Positions 16,989 to 25,258 of a stretch of 55,800 nucleotides of DNA are shown piece by piece. The DNA lies in the NCBI GenBank assembly GCA_002453165.1, contig DKGH01000136.1:1522-57321 (forward strand). Reading direction: 5' to 3'. Each line of letters opens with the position of its first letter. Positions within the stretch are counted from its first letter, which is position 1. The notes below the pieces were generated by a model. The model was given only the letters and a program-made list of their open reading frames with translations, searched no databases and was not told the DNA's origin. Source of the stretch: Verrucomicrobia bacterium UBA6775 (GTDB taxonomy: Bacteria; Verrucomicrobiota; Verrucomicrobiia; Limisphaerales; UBA1096). Both the position numbers and the translations under genes were made by a program.

Positions 16989-18374
16989 ATGAATTTGCTT
17001 ACAATTATATTAAGTGGATTCAGGGAAATCAAAGCGCATTGGTTTCGCTCTGCTCTAACTATGTTTGGCGTTATATGCGGTGTTGCAAGCCTCGTTACAA
17101 TGGCAGCTTTTGTTAAAGGGAAAGAAAATCTCTTAAGGGAATCACTTGCGCAATCAGGAGGCTTGGAACGAATTACTATCGAATCTGAAGACGACTTACC
17201 TGATTACCAAAAACACCTGGAAGACGAAATAAGAGGCATAACGCTTAAAGATGTATACGCCTTAAAGAATAACGCGCCATTAGTATATAACGTAACACCA
17301 ATAATTCAAAAAAGGAGTTTCAGGAGTGATTTGCGAGTAACAAGGAAAGAGAAAAGCACTCGCTTCACACTTCTTCAGGGAACCTGGCCGGAATCCCTAG
17401 ACATCATGGATCATGAAATCGAACATGGAAGAATGTTTTCCGAAATAGAAGATCACCTCGCCAAAAATGTTTGCGTCATAGGAACAGAAGTTAGAAATTC
17501 ACTGTTCGGCGAATACGACGAAAACGGGGAAACCATAGTTCCCATTGATGAAACAATTTTTATCAACTATAAGCCATTTAAGATAGTGGGAATGCTCAAG
17601 GAATACATGACTGAAGCGGACCGAAAAAAGAAAGAGGAAGCAAAAAAGAACAAAGGGGCTACACAACGGGGTTTTGATTGGAGGAGCATGAGGTACAAAG
17701 ACAGCAATAGTAGGAGATCAATGATAGTTTACAGTTCAAAAAACAGCACAATATTGATCCCACTAAATACATTAGTTTCGAAACTGGATTCCAGCTTTGA
17801 GAGCGGCAGCAAAATGGACAGAAGCCTATCGGAATTAACAATGAAAATCTTTGATGTTTCGCTATTAGAAAAATCCTTACAACAAGTTCGAAATGTATTA
17901 TTAAGAACTCACAATGGACTTGAAGATTTTGAATTTGAAACCCAAGAGTCGTTCGCAGACGATATTACCCAAGCGATTTACAACGAGAGAACTAGCGGCA
18001 TGTTCATTGCGGGCATTTGCCTATTAGTTGGGGGCATAGGGATTATTAATATAATGCTCTCAAGTATTTCCGAACGAGTCAGGGAAATAGGTATTAGAAA
18101 ATCAATAGGCGCAACAAATCTTGATATGTTTTCACAGATATTAACTGAGAGTGTAGTACTGGCAGTCTCTGGCGGGATCATAGGATTAATAGCTTCTCCT
18201 TTCCTAATTGATGCGTTAGCTAGCTACGCCCCTGACACAACTCCTCCTATTATGACAGTAGAATCCATGTTTATAGGATTCTCATTCAGTGCGATAACAG
18301 GTAGCCTTGCTGGATTAATCCCTGCAATAAAAGCTGCTAAATTGGATCCAATTGAAGCATTAAGATACGATTAA
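16989..18374 (+). CDS. ABC exporter permease, MacB/FtsX type (first of two)
   Basis: Inner-membrane subunit with the MacB layout: a membrane segment near residues 18-42, a large periplasmic domain (about 45-330), then three C-terminal segments (around 337-360, 387-410 and 428-450) with the FtsX-type signature REIGIRKSIGA. The mechanotransmission type of MacB exports substrates from the periplasm, not the cytosol. The periplasmic domain carries an unusual Lys/Arg-rich loop (about 195-235). It is related to, but clearly different from, the next gene, so the two may form a heterodimer. Confidence 0.9.
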   Translation: MNLLTIILSGFREIKAHWFRSALTMFGVICGVASLVTMAAFVKGKENLLRESLAQSGGLERITIESEDDLPDYQKHLEDEIRGITLKDVYALKNNAPLVYNVTPIIQKRSFRSDLRVTRKEKSTRFTLLQGTWPESLDIMDHEIEHGRMFSEIEDHLAKNVCVIGTEVRNSLFGEYDENGETIVPIDETIFINYKPFKIVGMLKEYMTEADRKKKEEAKKNKGATQRGFDWRSMRYKDSNSRRSMIVYSSKNSTILIPLNTLVSKLDSSFESGSKMDRSLSELTMKIFDVSLLEKSLQQVRNVLLRTHNGLEDFEFETQESFADDITQAIYNERTSGMFIAGICLLVGGIGIINIMLSSISERVREIGIRKSIGATNLDMFSQILTESVVLAVSGGIIGLIASPFLIDALASYAPDTTPPIMTVESMFIGFSFSAITGSLAGLIPAIKAAKLDPIEALRYD

Positions 18375-18377
18375 AAC

Positions 18378-19784
18378 ATGTTTCTTTTTAATACTATTTT
18401 AATCGGCATCAGGGAAATTACATCTCATTGGTTCAGGTCAATACTTACCATCTTGGGTGTTGTTCTTGGCATTATGAGTTTGGTCACCATGTCTGCAATC
18501 GTCCAAGGCATGGAAAATGCAATGAAAGAACAAATGGCGACTTTCGGAGGAGCTGATAAAATTAATATTGATAAGGAAGACCCTCCTAGCTATCAGGATC
18601 ACAAAAAAGATTTTTCTCCTGGCATTACAGTAAAAGACGCATATGCCTTAAAGGAGGGATCAACACTACTAAAATGCATATCCCCTGAAATGTCAATTTC
18701 AAGGGCTCGAGCAACATACCAAGGCAAGCGGGCATACATTTCTGATTTTAGTGGTGTATGGGAAGAAATAATGGAAATGAACGCTCACGAAATTGGGGCC
18801 GGCAGATTTTTCTCAGCATATGAAGATTTTGCAGCAAAAAACGTATGCGTAATAGGGGCTGATATTTGCTCAAACTTATTTGGAGAAGATTCAGAAACAG
18901 GGGAACCTTTAAACGCTATTGGTAAAATAATTAACATTAATTATATTCCTTTTTCAGTAATTGGTGTATACAAAAAGATGGAAACAGAGGCCGAAAGAAA
19001 AAGCCGTGAAGCTCAATTGAAAAAGTCTCTAAATCAAAGCGGCCCAAAAAGAACAAGTAGATTCGGATCCAGAAGAGGTGGCCGTTATAGCCATAGAAAT
19101 AATGCCGTTCATATTCCCTTAAACACAATGTGGATGAAATTTAAAATGTCATCATCGAGTTCTTCATCAAGTTCCTTTCGAAGCAGATTCTCTAGCTCAT
19201 CCTCAGAACCAGAAGTATTTATACCCGATCCAACTTTAAGTGACTTGGATGTTAAGGTAGCCAATATTGACTACTTGGATAAAGCTATGGGTCAAATGAG
19301 AAACATTATGACGCGAACTCATAACGGTATTGAAGATTTCTCTTTTCGCACTCAGGAGAATGTTATTGCAACAATCAGTGAAAAACTAAACAGTGCAAAA
19401 GTGATTCGTGGAATAATAGCAGCCATGAGCTTGCTTGTCGGAGGGATTGGCATAATGAATATCATGCTTGCCAGTATTAACGAAAGAATTCGGGAAATTG
19501 GAACATTTAAAGCAATGGGAGCAACCGGGTTCATTGTGTTTGTTCAAATAATAATGGAAAGCTTAATGCTTGCAATTTTAGGGGGGCTCTTAGGTATCCC
19601 AGCATCATACGGTTCAGTATGGCTACTAACACAATTAGTACCTGCGGAGAATACGCCTGAGATAACAAGTGCAGCACTTTTGATGGGTGTAAGTTTCAGT
19701 GCAATTGTAGGTTTGGCGGCTGGATTATATCCAGCTTTTAGAGCCTCCCGACTCGACCCTATTGAAGCATTGCGCTACGAGTGA
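18378..19784 (+). CDS. ABC exporter permease, MacB/FtsX type (second of two)
   Basis: Paralogue of the preceding gene with the same order: N-terminal membrane segment, periplasmic domain, three C-terminal segments, and the signature REIGTFKAMGA. The two share openings (SHWFRSILTILGV against AHWFRSALTMFGV) and endings (LDPIEALRYE against LDPIEALRYD). The periplasmic domain holds a basic loop (about 200-240) and a striking serine-rich stretch (about 255-275). Four-base spacing from the first permease implies translational coupling. The stop codon is followed 2 bases later by a palindrome dimer. Confidence 0.9.
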   Translation: MFLFNTILIGIREITSHWFRSILTILGVVLGIMSLVTMSAIVQGMENAMKEQMATFGGADKINIDKEDPPSYQDHKKDFSPGITVKDAYALKEGSTLLKCISPEMSISRARATYQGKRAYISDFSGVWEEIMEMNAHEIGAGRFFSAYEDFAAKNVCVIGADICSNLFGEDSETGEPLNAIGKIININYIPFSVIGVYKKMETEAERKSREAQLKKSLNQSGPKRTSRFGSRRGGRYSHRNNAVHIPLNTMWMKFKMSSSSSSSSSFRSRFSSSSSEPEVFIPDPTLSDLDVKVANIDYLDKAMGQMRNIMTRTHNGIEDFSFRTQENVIATISEKLNSAKVIRGIIAAMSLLVGGIGIMNIMLASINERIREIGTFKAMGATGFIVFVQIIMESLMLAILGGLLGIPASYGSVWLLTQLVPAENTPEITSAALLMGVSFSAIVGLAAGLYPAFRASRLDPIEALRYE

Positions 19785-19786
19785 TG

Positions 19787-19813
19787 CCGCTTGGCCAAGC
19801 GCTTGGCCAAGCC
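19787..19813. repeat. palindrome dimer at the end of the efflux operon
   Basis: Two GCTTGGCCAAGC units (cores 19791-19798 and 19803-19810) start 2 bases after the second permease stop and mark the point where base composition returns to GC-rich. Confidence 0.88.
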
Positions 19814-19817
19814 GGAA

Positions 19818-20050
19818 TTATTTCTCCCATTCCTCGCCGTGCTCTTCGGAGTCGAGATCATTCCTCTCTTCATTTTGATGCTCCTGCTCCTCGTGCTTCT
19901 CTTCGCGATCAAGGTGGCGGCGCTTCCGATAACCACAATCTTCACCGTAGCCGAACAACGCCCCGACAGTTGACTCAATCGCCTTTTCCGGAACATCCAG
20001 CGTCGCGCCCCACCGCCTTGCGCGTGGCCTTGAAAGGATGAAACGGAGCC
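19818..20050 (-). pseudogene. possible remnant of a His/Glu-rich small protein (copy 2)
   Basis: On the minus strand a frame ending at TAA 19820-19818 reads, from about 19996 on, LDVPEKAIESTVGALFGYGE, then CGYRKRRHLDREEKHEEQEH, then QNEERNDLDSEEHGEEWE. There is no convincing start codon. The Cys-Gly-aromatic/basic pattern and EQEHQN run match the lipoprotein remnant at 20059-20272, so I read it as a decayed relative. The opposite strand reads as a hydrophobic 60-residue frame, which is the expected mirror of Glu/His codons. Confidence 0.35.
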
Positions 20051-20058
20051 GCGATGGC

Positions 20059-20272
20059 TTAGCCGGTCATCCTAAACGGATAGCGAATCACCTTCCTGGT
20101 AAGGCTCTCCCGCTTGTGGTCACGATTCTGTTTGTGCTCCCGCTGCTCCGGAGTGGCGGTGTTCCTTCTCGCCATCTTCACGGTGGTGTTTGTGATGTCC
20201 GCAGCCGGTAACCACGAGCGAAACAAACAGGGCCAGAACTAAAGAATGCAATTTCAGCTCGAATGATACCAT
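20059..20272 (-). pseudogene. frameshifted small His-rich lipoprotein
   Basis: From the ATG at 20272 the minus strand encodes a lipoprotein signal peptide (HSLVLALFVSLVVTGC, lipobox VTGC) followed by GHHKHHREDGEKEHRHS, then drifts and stops at TGA 20122-20120 after 50 residues. In another frame the sequence resumes as EQREHKQNRDHKRES and ends VIRYPFRMTG with TAA at 20061-20059. The second part matches the tail of copy 2, suggesting one original gene broken by a frameshift. His/Glu clusters could bind metal. The short intact 50-residue form could still be expressed. Confidence 0.42.
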
Positions 20273-20339
20273 TGATCATTGGATGAGGTTACGCCCTGCC
20301 AACGACGCAGCCTTGTGAAATCCCCGCCCCGGTTCCATC

Positions 20340-22085
20340 ATGGGCCAAGCGGTGAGCGACGAAACTCCCATCCACCCCGCCATCAGTCCCGGGCAACTCA
20401 GGCGGCTTTATCAGGTCAGCAAGGTGATCCACTCCACGCTGGATCAGCAGGAGGCACTTGACCTGATCGTTCGCGAGGCGGTCGGCCTCGTCAACGCCAC
20501 CTCCGGCTCAGTGGTTCTGATCAACCCGATCGACGGGTTTCTCGAGATTCAGGCGGCGCACGGTCTTTCTGCGGGCGCCAAACTGAAACTCCGCGTCGGC
20601 GAAGGCATCACCGGCTGGGTGGCCCAGCAGGGCAAGTCCGCCATCGTCCCCGATGTCAGTGCCGACAAACGCTACGTCCCCGTACACGAACACACCCGGT
20701 CGGAACTCGCCGTCCCGCTGGAAATTAACGGCGTGCTTAGCGGGGTTGTCAATGTGGACTCTGATCAACTTGAGGCATTCGATGAAAACGATCTCGCGCT
20801 GTTGACCGAGCTTGCTAGCCAGGCTGCCCTCGTCATTCACAATACGTTCCTCTACGAGAAATCCCTCATCCGCGCGAACCTGTTCGAGTCACTAATAACA
20901 GTTGGCCAGGCGATCAACTCCGCAGTCGATCTCGATGAGGCGCTGGCGGCTATAACCCGCGAAGCCGCCAGTCTGATGAATGCCAAGACCTGCGCGTTGC
21001 AACTGCTCGACGAGTCCTGCAACCACCTCACCCTTGTCGCCTCGCACGGTGCGGGCGAAGCCTACCTCAACAAGCCGGGCGTCGACATTACGGAAAGTTT
21101 CCTTGGCTCGGTCGTCGACCTGAAAAAACCGCTGCAAATCGAAAACGTACAAACATCCAACGCCTACCAGCAGCAGGACATAGCGCGCGAGGAAGGTCTC
21201 GTCGCCATGCTCAGCATTCCGCTGGTGTTCGGCGGAAACGCCATCGGCACACTAAACGTGTACAAGGAGGAGACTTACATTTTTTCAAACGACGAAATCC
21301 ACATTGCCACAGCGCTGGCCGAGCTTTCCGCGCTGGCGATCGAGAAGGCGCGACTGATTGAGCGCATCGTCGAGTCTGAGGAACTGCTCCGGCAAAACGA
21401 AAAACTGTCCGCCCTTGGGCTACTCGCCGGCGAGGTGGCCCATGAAATCCGGAACCCCCTGACAGTCCTCAAGATGCTCTACCATTCACTAGGGCTTGAG
21501 TTTCCGGAGAACGATCCCCGGACCGAGGACGTGCGGATCATGGGCGAAAAAATGGATCACCTGAACACAATCGTGGAGCAGATCCTCACCTTCGCCCGCA
21601 ACGCCGAGCCGTCGCTCAAGCCGACCGATATTAACAAACTGATCGACGACCTGCAGATTCTCGTTCGAAGAAAACTGGCCCAGCAAAATGTCGAACTGGA
21701 GATTCAGCCGGAGGCAAATCTGCCCCCGGTAAAAGCCGATGGCCCGCAGCTCAGTCAGGTATTCCTCAACCTCACACTCAACGCGCTTGAGGCGATGCCA
21801 AACGGGGGAACGTTGATCATCGAGTCGCGCACGATTCAATTAAACAAGGGCGATGCAGCGCCGACGCATGTCCGCATCGAGTTTCGTGACACCGGCTGCG
21901 GGATGGATGCAGAATCTCGCGAGCGGGCGTTCACCTCCCTGCTCAACACCAGCAAACCGGACGGCGCTGGCCTCGGCCTGGCCATCGTGGGGCGGATCAT
22001 TGAATCGCACGGCGGCCGCATCAAGATCAAGCCAGGCGACAGCGGCACAACCTTCAGCATCCTGCTGCCACTGACCGACCGGTAA
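20340..22085 (+). CDS. GAF-domain sensor histidine kinase
   Basis: Two-component sensor without membrane segments, so probably cytosolic. Two GAF domains (about residues 35-180 and 200-345) are followed by the HisKA dimerisation helix with phospho-acceptor His in GEVAHEIRNPLTVLKML (about residue 366), and the ATPase domain with the N box QVFLNLTLNALEAMP, G1 DTGCGM and G2 GAGLGLAIVGRIIESHGG. 581 residues. ATG 20340 lies in a palindrome-like stretch; GTG 20352 would be an alternative. No response regulator is adjacent, so it is an orphan; the signal sensed by the GAF domains is unknown. Confidence 0.92.
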   Translation: MGQAVSDETPIHPAISPGQLRRLYQVSKVIHSTLDQQEALDLIVREAVGLVNATSGSVVLINPIDGFLEIQAAHGLSAGAKLKLRVGEGITGWVAQQGKSAIVPDVSADKRYVPVHEHTRSELAVPLEINGVLSGVVNVDSDQLEAFDENDLALLTELASQAALVIHNTFLYEKSLIRANLFESLITVGQAINSAVDLDEALAAITREAASLMNAKTCALQLLDESCNHLTLVASHGAGEAYLNKPGVDITESFLGSVVDLKKPLQIENVQTSNAYQQQDIAREEGLVAMLSIPLVFGGNAIGTLNVYKEETYIFSNDEIHIATALAELSALAIEKARLIERIVESEELLRQNEKLSALGLLAGEVAHEIRNPLTVLKMLYHSLGLEFPENDPRTEDVRIMGEKMDHLNTIVEQILTFARNAEPSLKPTDINKLIDDLQILVRRKLAQQNVELEIQPEANLPPVKADGPQLSQVFLNLTLNALEAMPNGGTLIIESRTIQLNKGDAAPTHVRIEFRDTGCGMDAESRERAFTSLLNTSKPDGAGLGLAIVGRIIESHGGRIKIKPGDSGTTFSILLPLTDR

Positions 22086-22111
22086 GTCCTTGGCAAAGCG
22101 ATTCGCGACGC

Positions 22112-22400
22112 TTAACGCCCGCGGGCCTCACGTCTACGCTTAGCCAATCCCCCGCTGGAGATCTCCTCGTTCCGGGTGCCGAACCACCACTCGTTTCCGA
22201 ACGGAACCAGGACTCTGCCGCCCCGGTCGCCGTAGAATTGACCCATCGGCTCCATCACCTTTTCCAACCGACTGCGATGGCTTTCGCTAGGAGGCATCGA
22301 GGGCCTCGAGAATAAAATCCAGCAGTTTGCCCACATCCTCTGTGAGCAGATAGGGCGTGACGCTGTGGTAACCGGCAGGAAGATAAGAGAGGTCAGACAT
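22112..22400 (-). pseudogene. broken VOC/PhnB-like (glyoxalase fold) gene
   Basis: The N-terminal part, LSYLPAGYHSVTPYLLTEDV through LLDFILEALDAS, and a C-terminal part in another frame, GQFYGDRGGRVLVPFGNEWW, together make the ends of a PhnB-like VOC protein. The middle 60 or so residues are missing and the halves are out of frame, with a stop right after ALDAS. The ATG at 22400 overlaps the stop of the oxidoreductase, showing that the intact ancestor was translationally coupled to it. Confidence 0.72.
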
Positions 22401-23760
22401 TTTCGGGCGTGGGATGAATCCAGGGTTCGCGATAGGGGCGGATGAGAAACCTGTTCGCCTCCTCGTCGCCAATGACGCGATGGGTTTGCGCATCCCATCG
22501 CAGCGAGCGTCCGCCAAGCCGCTGGGAGATGTTGGCCAACAGGCAGCTCACGGTGGAAATGTGCCCCTCCTCGATGTCCGCGACGGGGCGACTCCGCTTG
22601 GCCACGGCGTTGAGAAAATCAAGCATGTGGACGCGCACCGCTGGGGCAACATGGCGCTCGAGATCCTTCTCAGTCTTGTCCTCAGGGTATTCCTCCAGTT
22701 CCATTTTGCAATCACGATGGATCGGTTTCGCCTGGCCGCCGCGGTTGTTGCGCGGAATGAAATCAAAACTGTTCACGCTCAACTTGAGCGTGCCCTTGTC
22801 GCCGTAGAGGAAGGCCGCCCACGGGTACTTCGGATCCGGCGCGTGTCCCCACGCGCGGTGCTGCCAGACCACCTGCAGGTCGTCGAAATCAAAACAGGCG
22901 GTCTGAGTATCGGTCGTGTTGGCCTTGGCCTGTTTGTCGACAAGGATGCCGCCCTGCGAAACCACGCTCGTCGGCCAACCGAGGCCGAGCATCCAGCGCA
23001 CCGTGTCGAGCATGTGAATGCACATGTCGCCGACGATCCCGTTGCTATACTCCATGAACGCGCGCCAACCCCGGGGGTGACAGAGCTCATTGTAGGCACG
23101 CATCGGGGCCGGGCCGGTCCACATCTCGTAGTCCAAATTCTCCGGCGCCGTGGCATCCTCCGGGGTGCTTCGGTTGCGCATGTGATAGTAGCAGCAAACC
23201 TCCGCGTGGGCGATGTTACCGAGCAACCCGGCGTCGACGATCTTTTCCTTTGCTTCCATCAGGTGCGGAGTGCTGCGGCGCTGCGTGCCCACCTGCACAA
23301 CGCGATCGTACTTGCGTGCCGCTGCCAGCATCGCCTGACTTTCCAATACGTCGATGCTCGTCGGTTTTTGCACGTACACATCGCAGCCCGACTTGACGGC
23401 ATCGATCATCGGCAGTGCGTGCCAGTGATCCGGTGTGGCGATCAAAACCAAATCAAGGTCGTTCTCCTTGAGCAACGTCCGGTAGTCGGCGTAGGTCTTG
23501 GGGCGTTTGCCTGATTTTTGCCGCTTGGCCACCTCGCCGGCCGCTTCGGAAAGCATCGTGCTGTCCACGTCACACAACGCCACCACTTCGACCGGTGCCA
23601 CCTGAATGAGGCGGAATAAATCGATCTTGCCGTACCAGCCACTGCCGATCAGCGCGACCCGCTTGACCGGCCCCTTCGCGATCTCGGCCGCAGTGGTGGT
23701 AATCGAGGAGTAGGCCAAGCCAGCGGCGACGCTGGTTTCCAAAAATGTTCGACGCTTCAC
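22393..23760 (-). CDS. Gfo/Idh/MocA-family oxidoreductase with a twin-arginine-like signal
   Basis: NAD(P)-dependent sugar or polyol dehydrogenase family. The first residues, KRRTFLETSVAAGLAYSS, resemble the Tat signals common on PVC members of this family. The Rossmann motif is VALIGSGWYGKID (about 35-47), the substrate-domain motif VYVQKPTS (usually EKP; here QKP), and the central helix has GDMCIHMLDTVRWMLGLG with the family His. 455 residues, starting at GTG 23760. The substrate is unknown. It is divergent from the phosphatase gene across a palindrome cluster and runs into the broken VOC gene. Confidence 0.88.
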   Translation of the reverse strand: MKRRTFLETSVAAGLAYSSITTTAAEIAKGPVKRVALIGSGWYGKIDLFRLIQVAPVEVVALCDVDSTMLSEAAGEVAKRQKSGKRPKTYADYRTLLKENDLDLVLIATPDHWHALPMIDAVKSGCDVYVQKPTSIDVLESQAMLAAARKYDRVVQVGTQRRSTPHLMEAKEKIVDAGLLGNIAHAEVCCYYHMRNRSTPEDATAPENLDYEMWTGPAPMRAYNELCHPRGWRAFMEYSNGIVGDMCIHMLDTVRWMLGLGWPTSVVSQGGILVDKQAKANTTDTQTACFDFDDLQVVWQHRAWGHAPDPKYPWAAFLYGDKGTLKLSVNSFDFIPRNNRGGQAKPIHRDCKMELEEYPEDKTEKDLERHVAPAVRVHMLDFLNAVAKRSRPVADIEEGHISTVSCLLANISQRLGGRSLRWDAQTHRVIGDEEANRFLIRPYREPWIHPTPENV

Positions 23761-23773
23761 ACGCCCTGTTTAG

Positions 23774-23840
23774 CCGCTTGGCCAAGTGAACTCAAGCTTG
23801 GCCAAGCGCCTGGCCGCCCTCCTTGCGCTTGGCCAGGCGG
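23774..23840. repeat. palindrome cluster between divergent genes
   Basis: Exact cores at 23778-23785 and 23798-23805, plus variants around 23806-23815 and GCGCTTGGCCAGGCGG at 23825-23840, fill most of the 97-base gap between the oxidoreductase and the phosphatase. Any promoters for the two genes must overlap them. Confidence 0.8.
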
Positions 23841-23857
23841 GTCGGTAGTCTCCGCTC

Positions 23858-24340
23858 ATGCGCCCTTACCGGTTATTGTTTGTTTGCATGGGAAACATCT
23901 GCCGCTCCCCCGCCGGAGAAGCCGTGATGCGGCACGTCGTCGAGAACGAGGGGCTGGGCGAACAGATCGAGTGCGACTCCGCCGGAACCATCTCATTCCA
24001 CAACGGCGAACCGCCCGACCACCGCATGCACGCGGCGGCGCAAAACCGCAACATCATCACCGGGGGACAGGCGCGCCAGATCAACGAGGCCGACTACAAC
24101 GAGTTCGACCTGATCCTGACGATGGACGAGGACAACTACCAAAACGTCCTGAACATGGCCCCGGCCGGGAAATATTCAGCAGAGATCAAGCGCTTCTGCG
24201 ATTTCGTCACCGAGTCATCCACCAAGGAAGTGCCGGATCCCTATTACGGTGGTGCGCAGGGATTCGAAACCGTGCTCGACCTGCTCGAGGACGGCTGCGC
24301 GTCACTGCTGGAACACGTCCGCCAACAGATCGACCGTTAA
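23858..24340 (+). CDS. low-molecular-weight protein-tyrosine-phosphatase family
   Basis: Cysteine phosphatase of the LMW-PTP fold. The active-site loop is VCMGNICRSP (Cys at residue 10, Arg at 16), and the general acid Asp lies in the VPDPYYGG motif near residue 129. 160 residues, normal length. It is followed 6 bases later by a fructosamine-kinase gene. In several bacteria this pairing occurs and the phosphatase relative acts on sugar-amine phosphates, so deglycation is as likely here as protein tyrosine dephosphorylation. Confidence 0.92.
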   Translation: MRPYRLLFVCMGNICRSPAGEAVMRHVVENEGLGEQIECDSAGTISFHNGEPPDHRMHAAAQNRNIITGGQARQINEADYNEFDLILTMDEDNYQNVLNMAPAGKYSAEIKRFCDFVTESSTKEVPDPYYGGAQGFETVLDLLEDGCASLLEHVRQQIDR

Positions 24341-24346
24341 CCGCTC

Positions 24347-25207
24347 ATGTGGGACGCGATCGCCACTCACATTTCGGAGACAACAGGAGAGCCGTTCGAG
24401 ATTCTCCAGAAACAAACTGTCGGTGGCGGTTGCATCAACGACGCCTACCGGCTCGAGGGGCGTAATCAGAATTACTTCGTGAAGCTGAACCATGCCGGGG
24501 CTATCGACATGTTCGAGGCAGAAGCGGACGGACTCCGCGAGATTGCCGGGACGAAAACCATCCGCGTCCCCTCCCCGATCTGCAGCGGCACGACCGGGGC
24601 ACAGGCTTATTTTGTGATGGAATTCATCAACCTGGGTGGCGGTGGTTCACAATTCCAACTCGGGGAACGTCTGGCCAGGCTGCATGCCGTTCCCCAGTCG
24701 AGGTACGGCTGGCATCGGGACAACACCATCGGCGCCACCCCTCAGCCGAATCTCGCCGGCGACGACTGGTTGGAGTTTCTGCGCGAACACCGGCTTGGCT
24801 TCCAATTCCGTCTGGCCAAACAAAACGGAATGGCATTCAACGGCAGCGAGGATTTGCTCCGACAACTGGACGACTTTTTTGACGGCTACCAGACGAAGCC
24901 ATCGCTATTGCATGGCGACCTTTGGAGCGGAAATGTTGCGTCCGATGAAAATGGTGGCCCTGTCATCTTCGACCCCGCCACGTACTGCGGCGATCGCGAA
25001 GCCGAGTTTGGCCTGACCGAGATGTTCGGAGGATTTAGAACGGATTTTTGGTCAGGCTACGAGTCGGTGCTGCCGCTTGAAGAAGGCTACGGCACTCGCA
25101 AACTGATTTATCGGCTTTATCACACGCTGAACCACTTCAACCTGTTCGGCAGCGGATACGCGGGGTCAGCCCAGTCACTCGTCAATCAACTGCTTCGCTT
25201 GGCCTGA
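24347..25207 (+). CDS. fructosamine/ketosamine-3-kinase family protein
   Basis: Phosphorylates ketosamines on glycated proteins or amines, which makes the adduct unstable and releases it. Family features in the 286 residues are VGGGCINDAYRL (nucleotide loop), FVKLN with the ATP-binding Lys, FVMEFINLGG (hinge), ERLARLH, GWHRDNTIG, the catalytic LLHGDLWSGN and VIFDPATYCGDREAE. Bacterial members often prefer ribulosamines or erythrulosamines. Close coupling to the phosphatase supports one operon. Its 3' end faces the greA-like gene across a shared terminator. Confidence 0.93.
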   Translation: MWDAIATHISETTGEPFEILQKQTVGGGCINDAYRLEGRNQNYFVKLNHAGAIDMFEAEADGLREIAGTKTIRVPSPICSGTTGAQAYFVMEFINLGGGGSQFQLGERLARLHAVPQSRYGWHRDNTIGATPQPNLAGDDWLEFLREHRLGFQFRLAKQNGMAFNGSEDLLRQLDDFFDGYQTKPSLLHGDLWSGNVASDENGGPVIFDPATYCGDREAEFGLTEMFGGFRTDFWSGYESVLPLEEGYGTRKLIYRLYHTLNHFNLFGSGYAGSAQSLVNQLLRLA

Positions 25208-25239
25208 AAACAAAACAGCCCGGCCAAGCAGCCGGGCTG
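25207..25239 (-). terminator. intrinsic terminator of the greA-like gene
   Basis: On the minus strand CAGCCCGGC, loop TGCTTG and GCCGGGCTG (25239-25216) form a perfect 9-base stem followed by TTTTGTTTT (25215-25207). The stem may also stop transcription of the kinase gene arriving on the plus strand, though the plus side has no strong T run. Confidence 0.88.
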
Positions 25240-25258
25240 AGAAAGGGTTCACAATAAT

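Noticed and set aside
19791..19973. A 60-residue hydrophobic plus-strand frame after the efflux operon
   Set aside because: It starts inside a palindrome dimer and is the mirror image of Glu/His-rich codons on the other strand, which resemble the neighbouring lipoprotein remnant. Not convincing as a gene.
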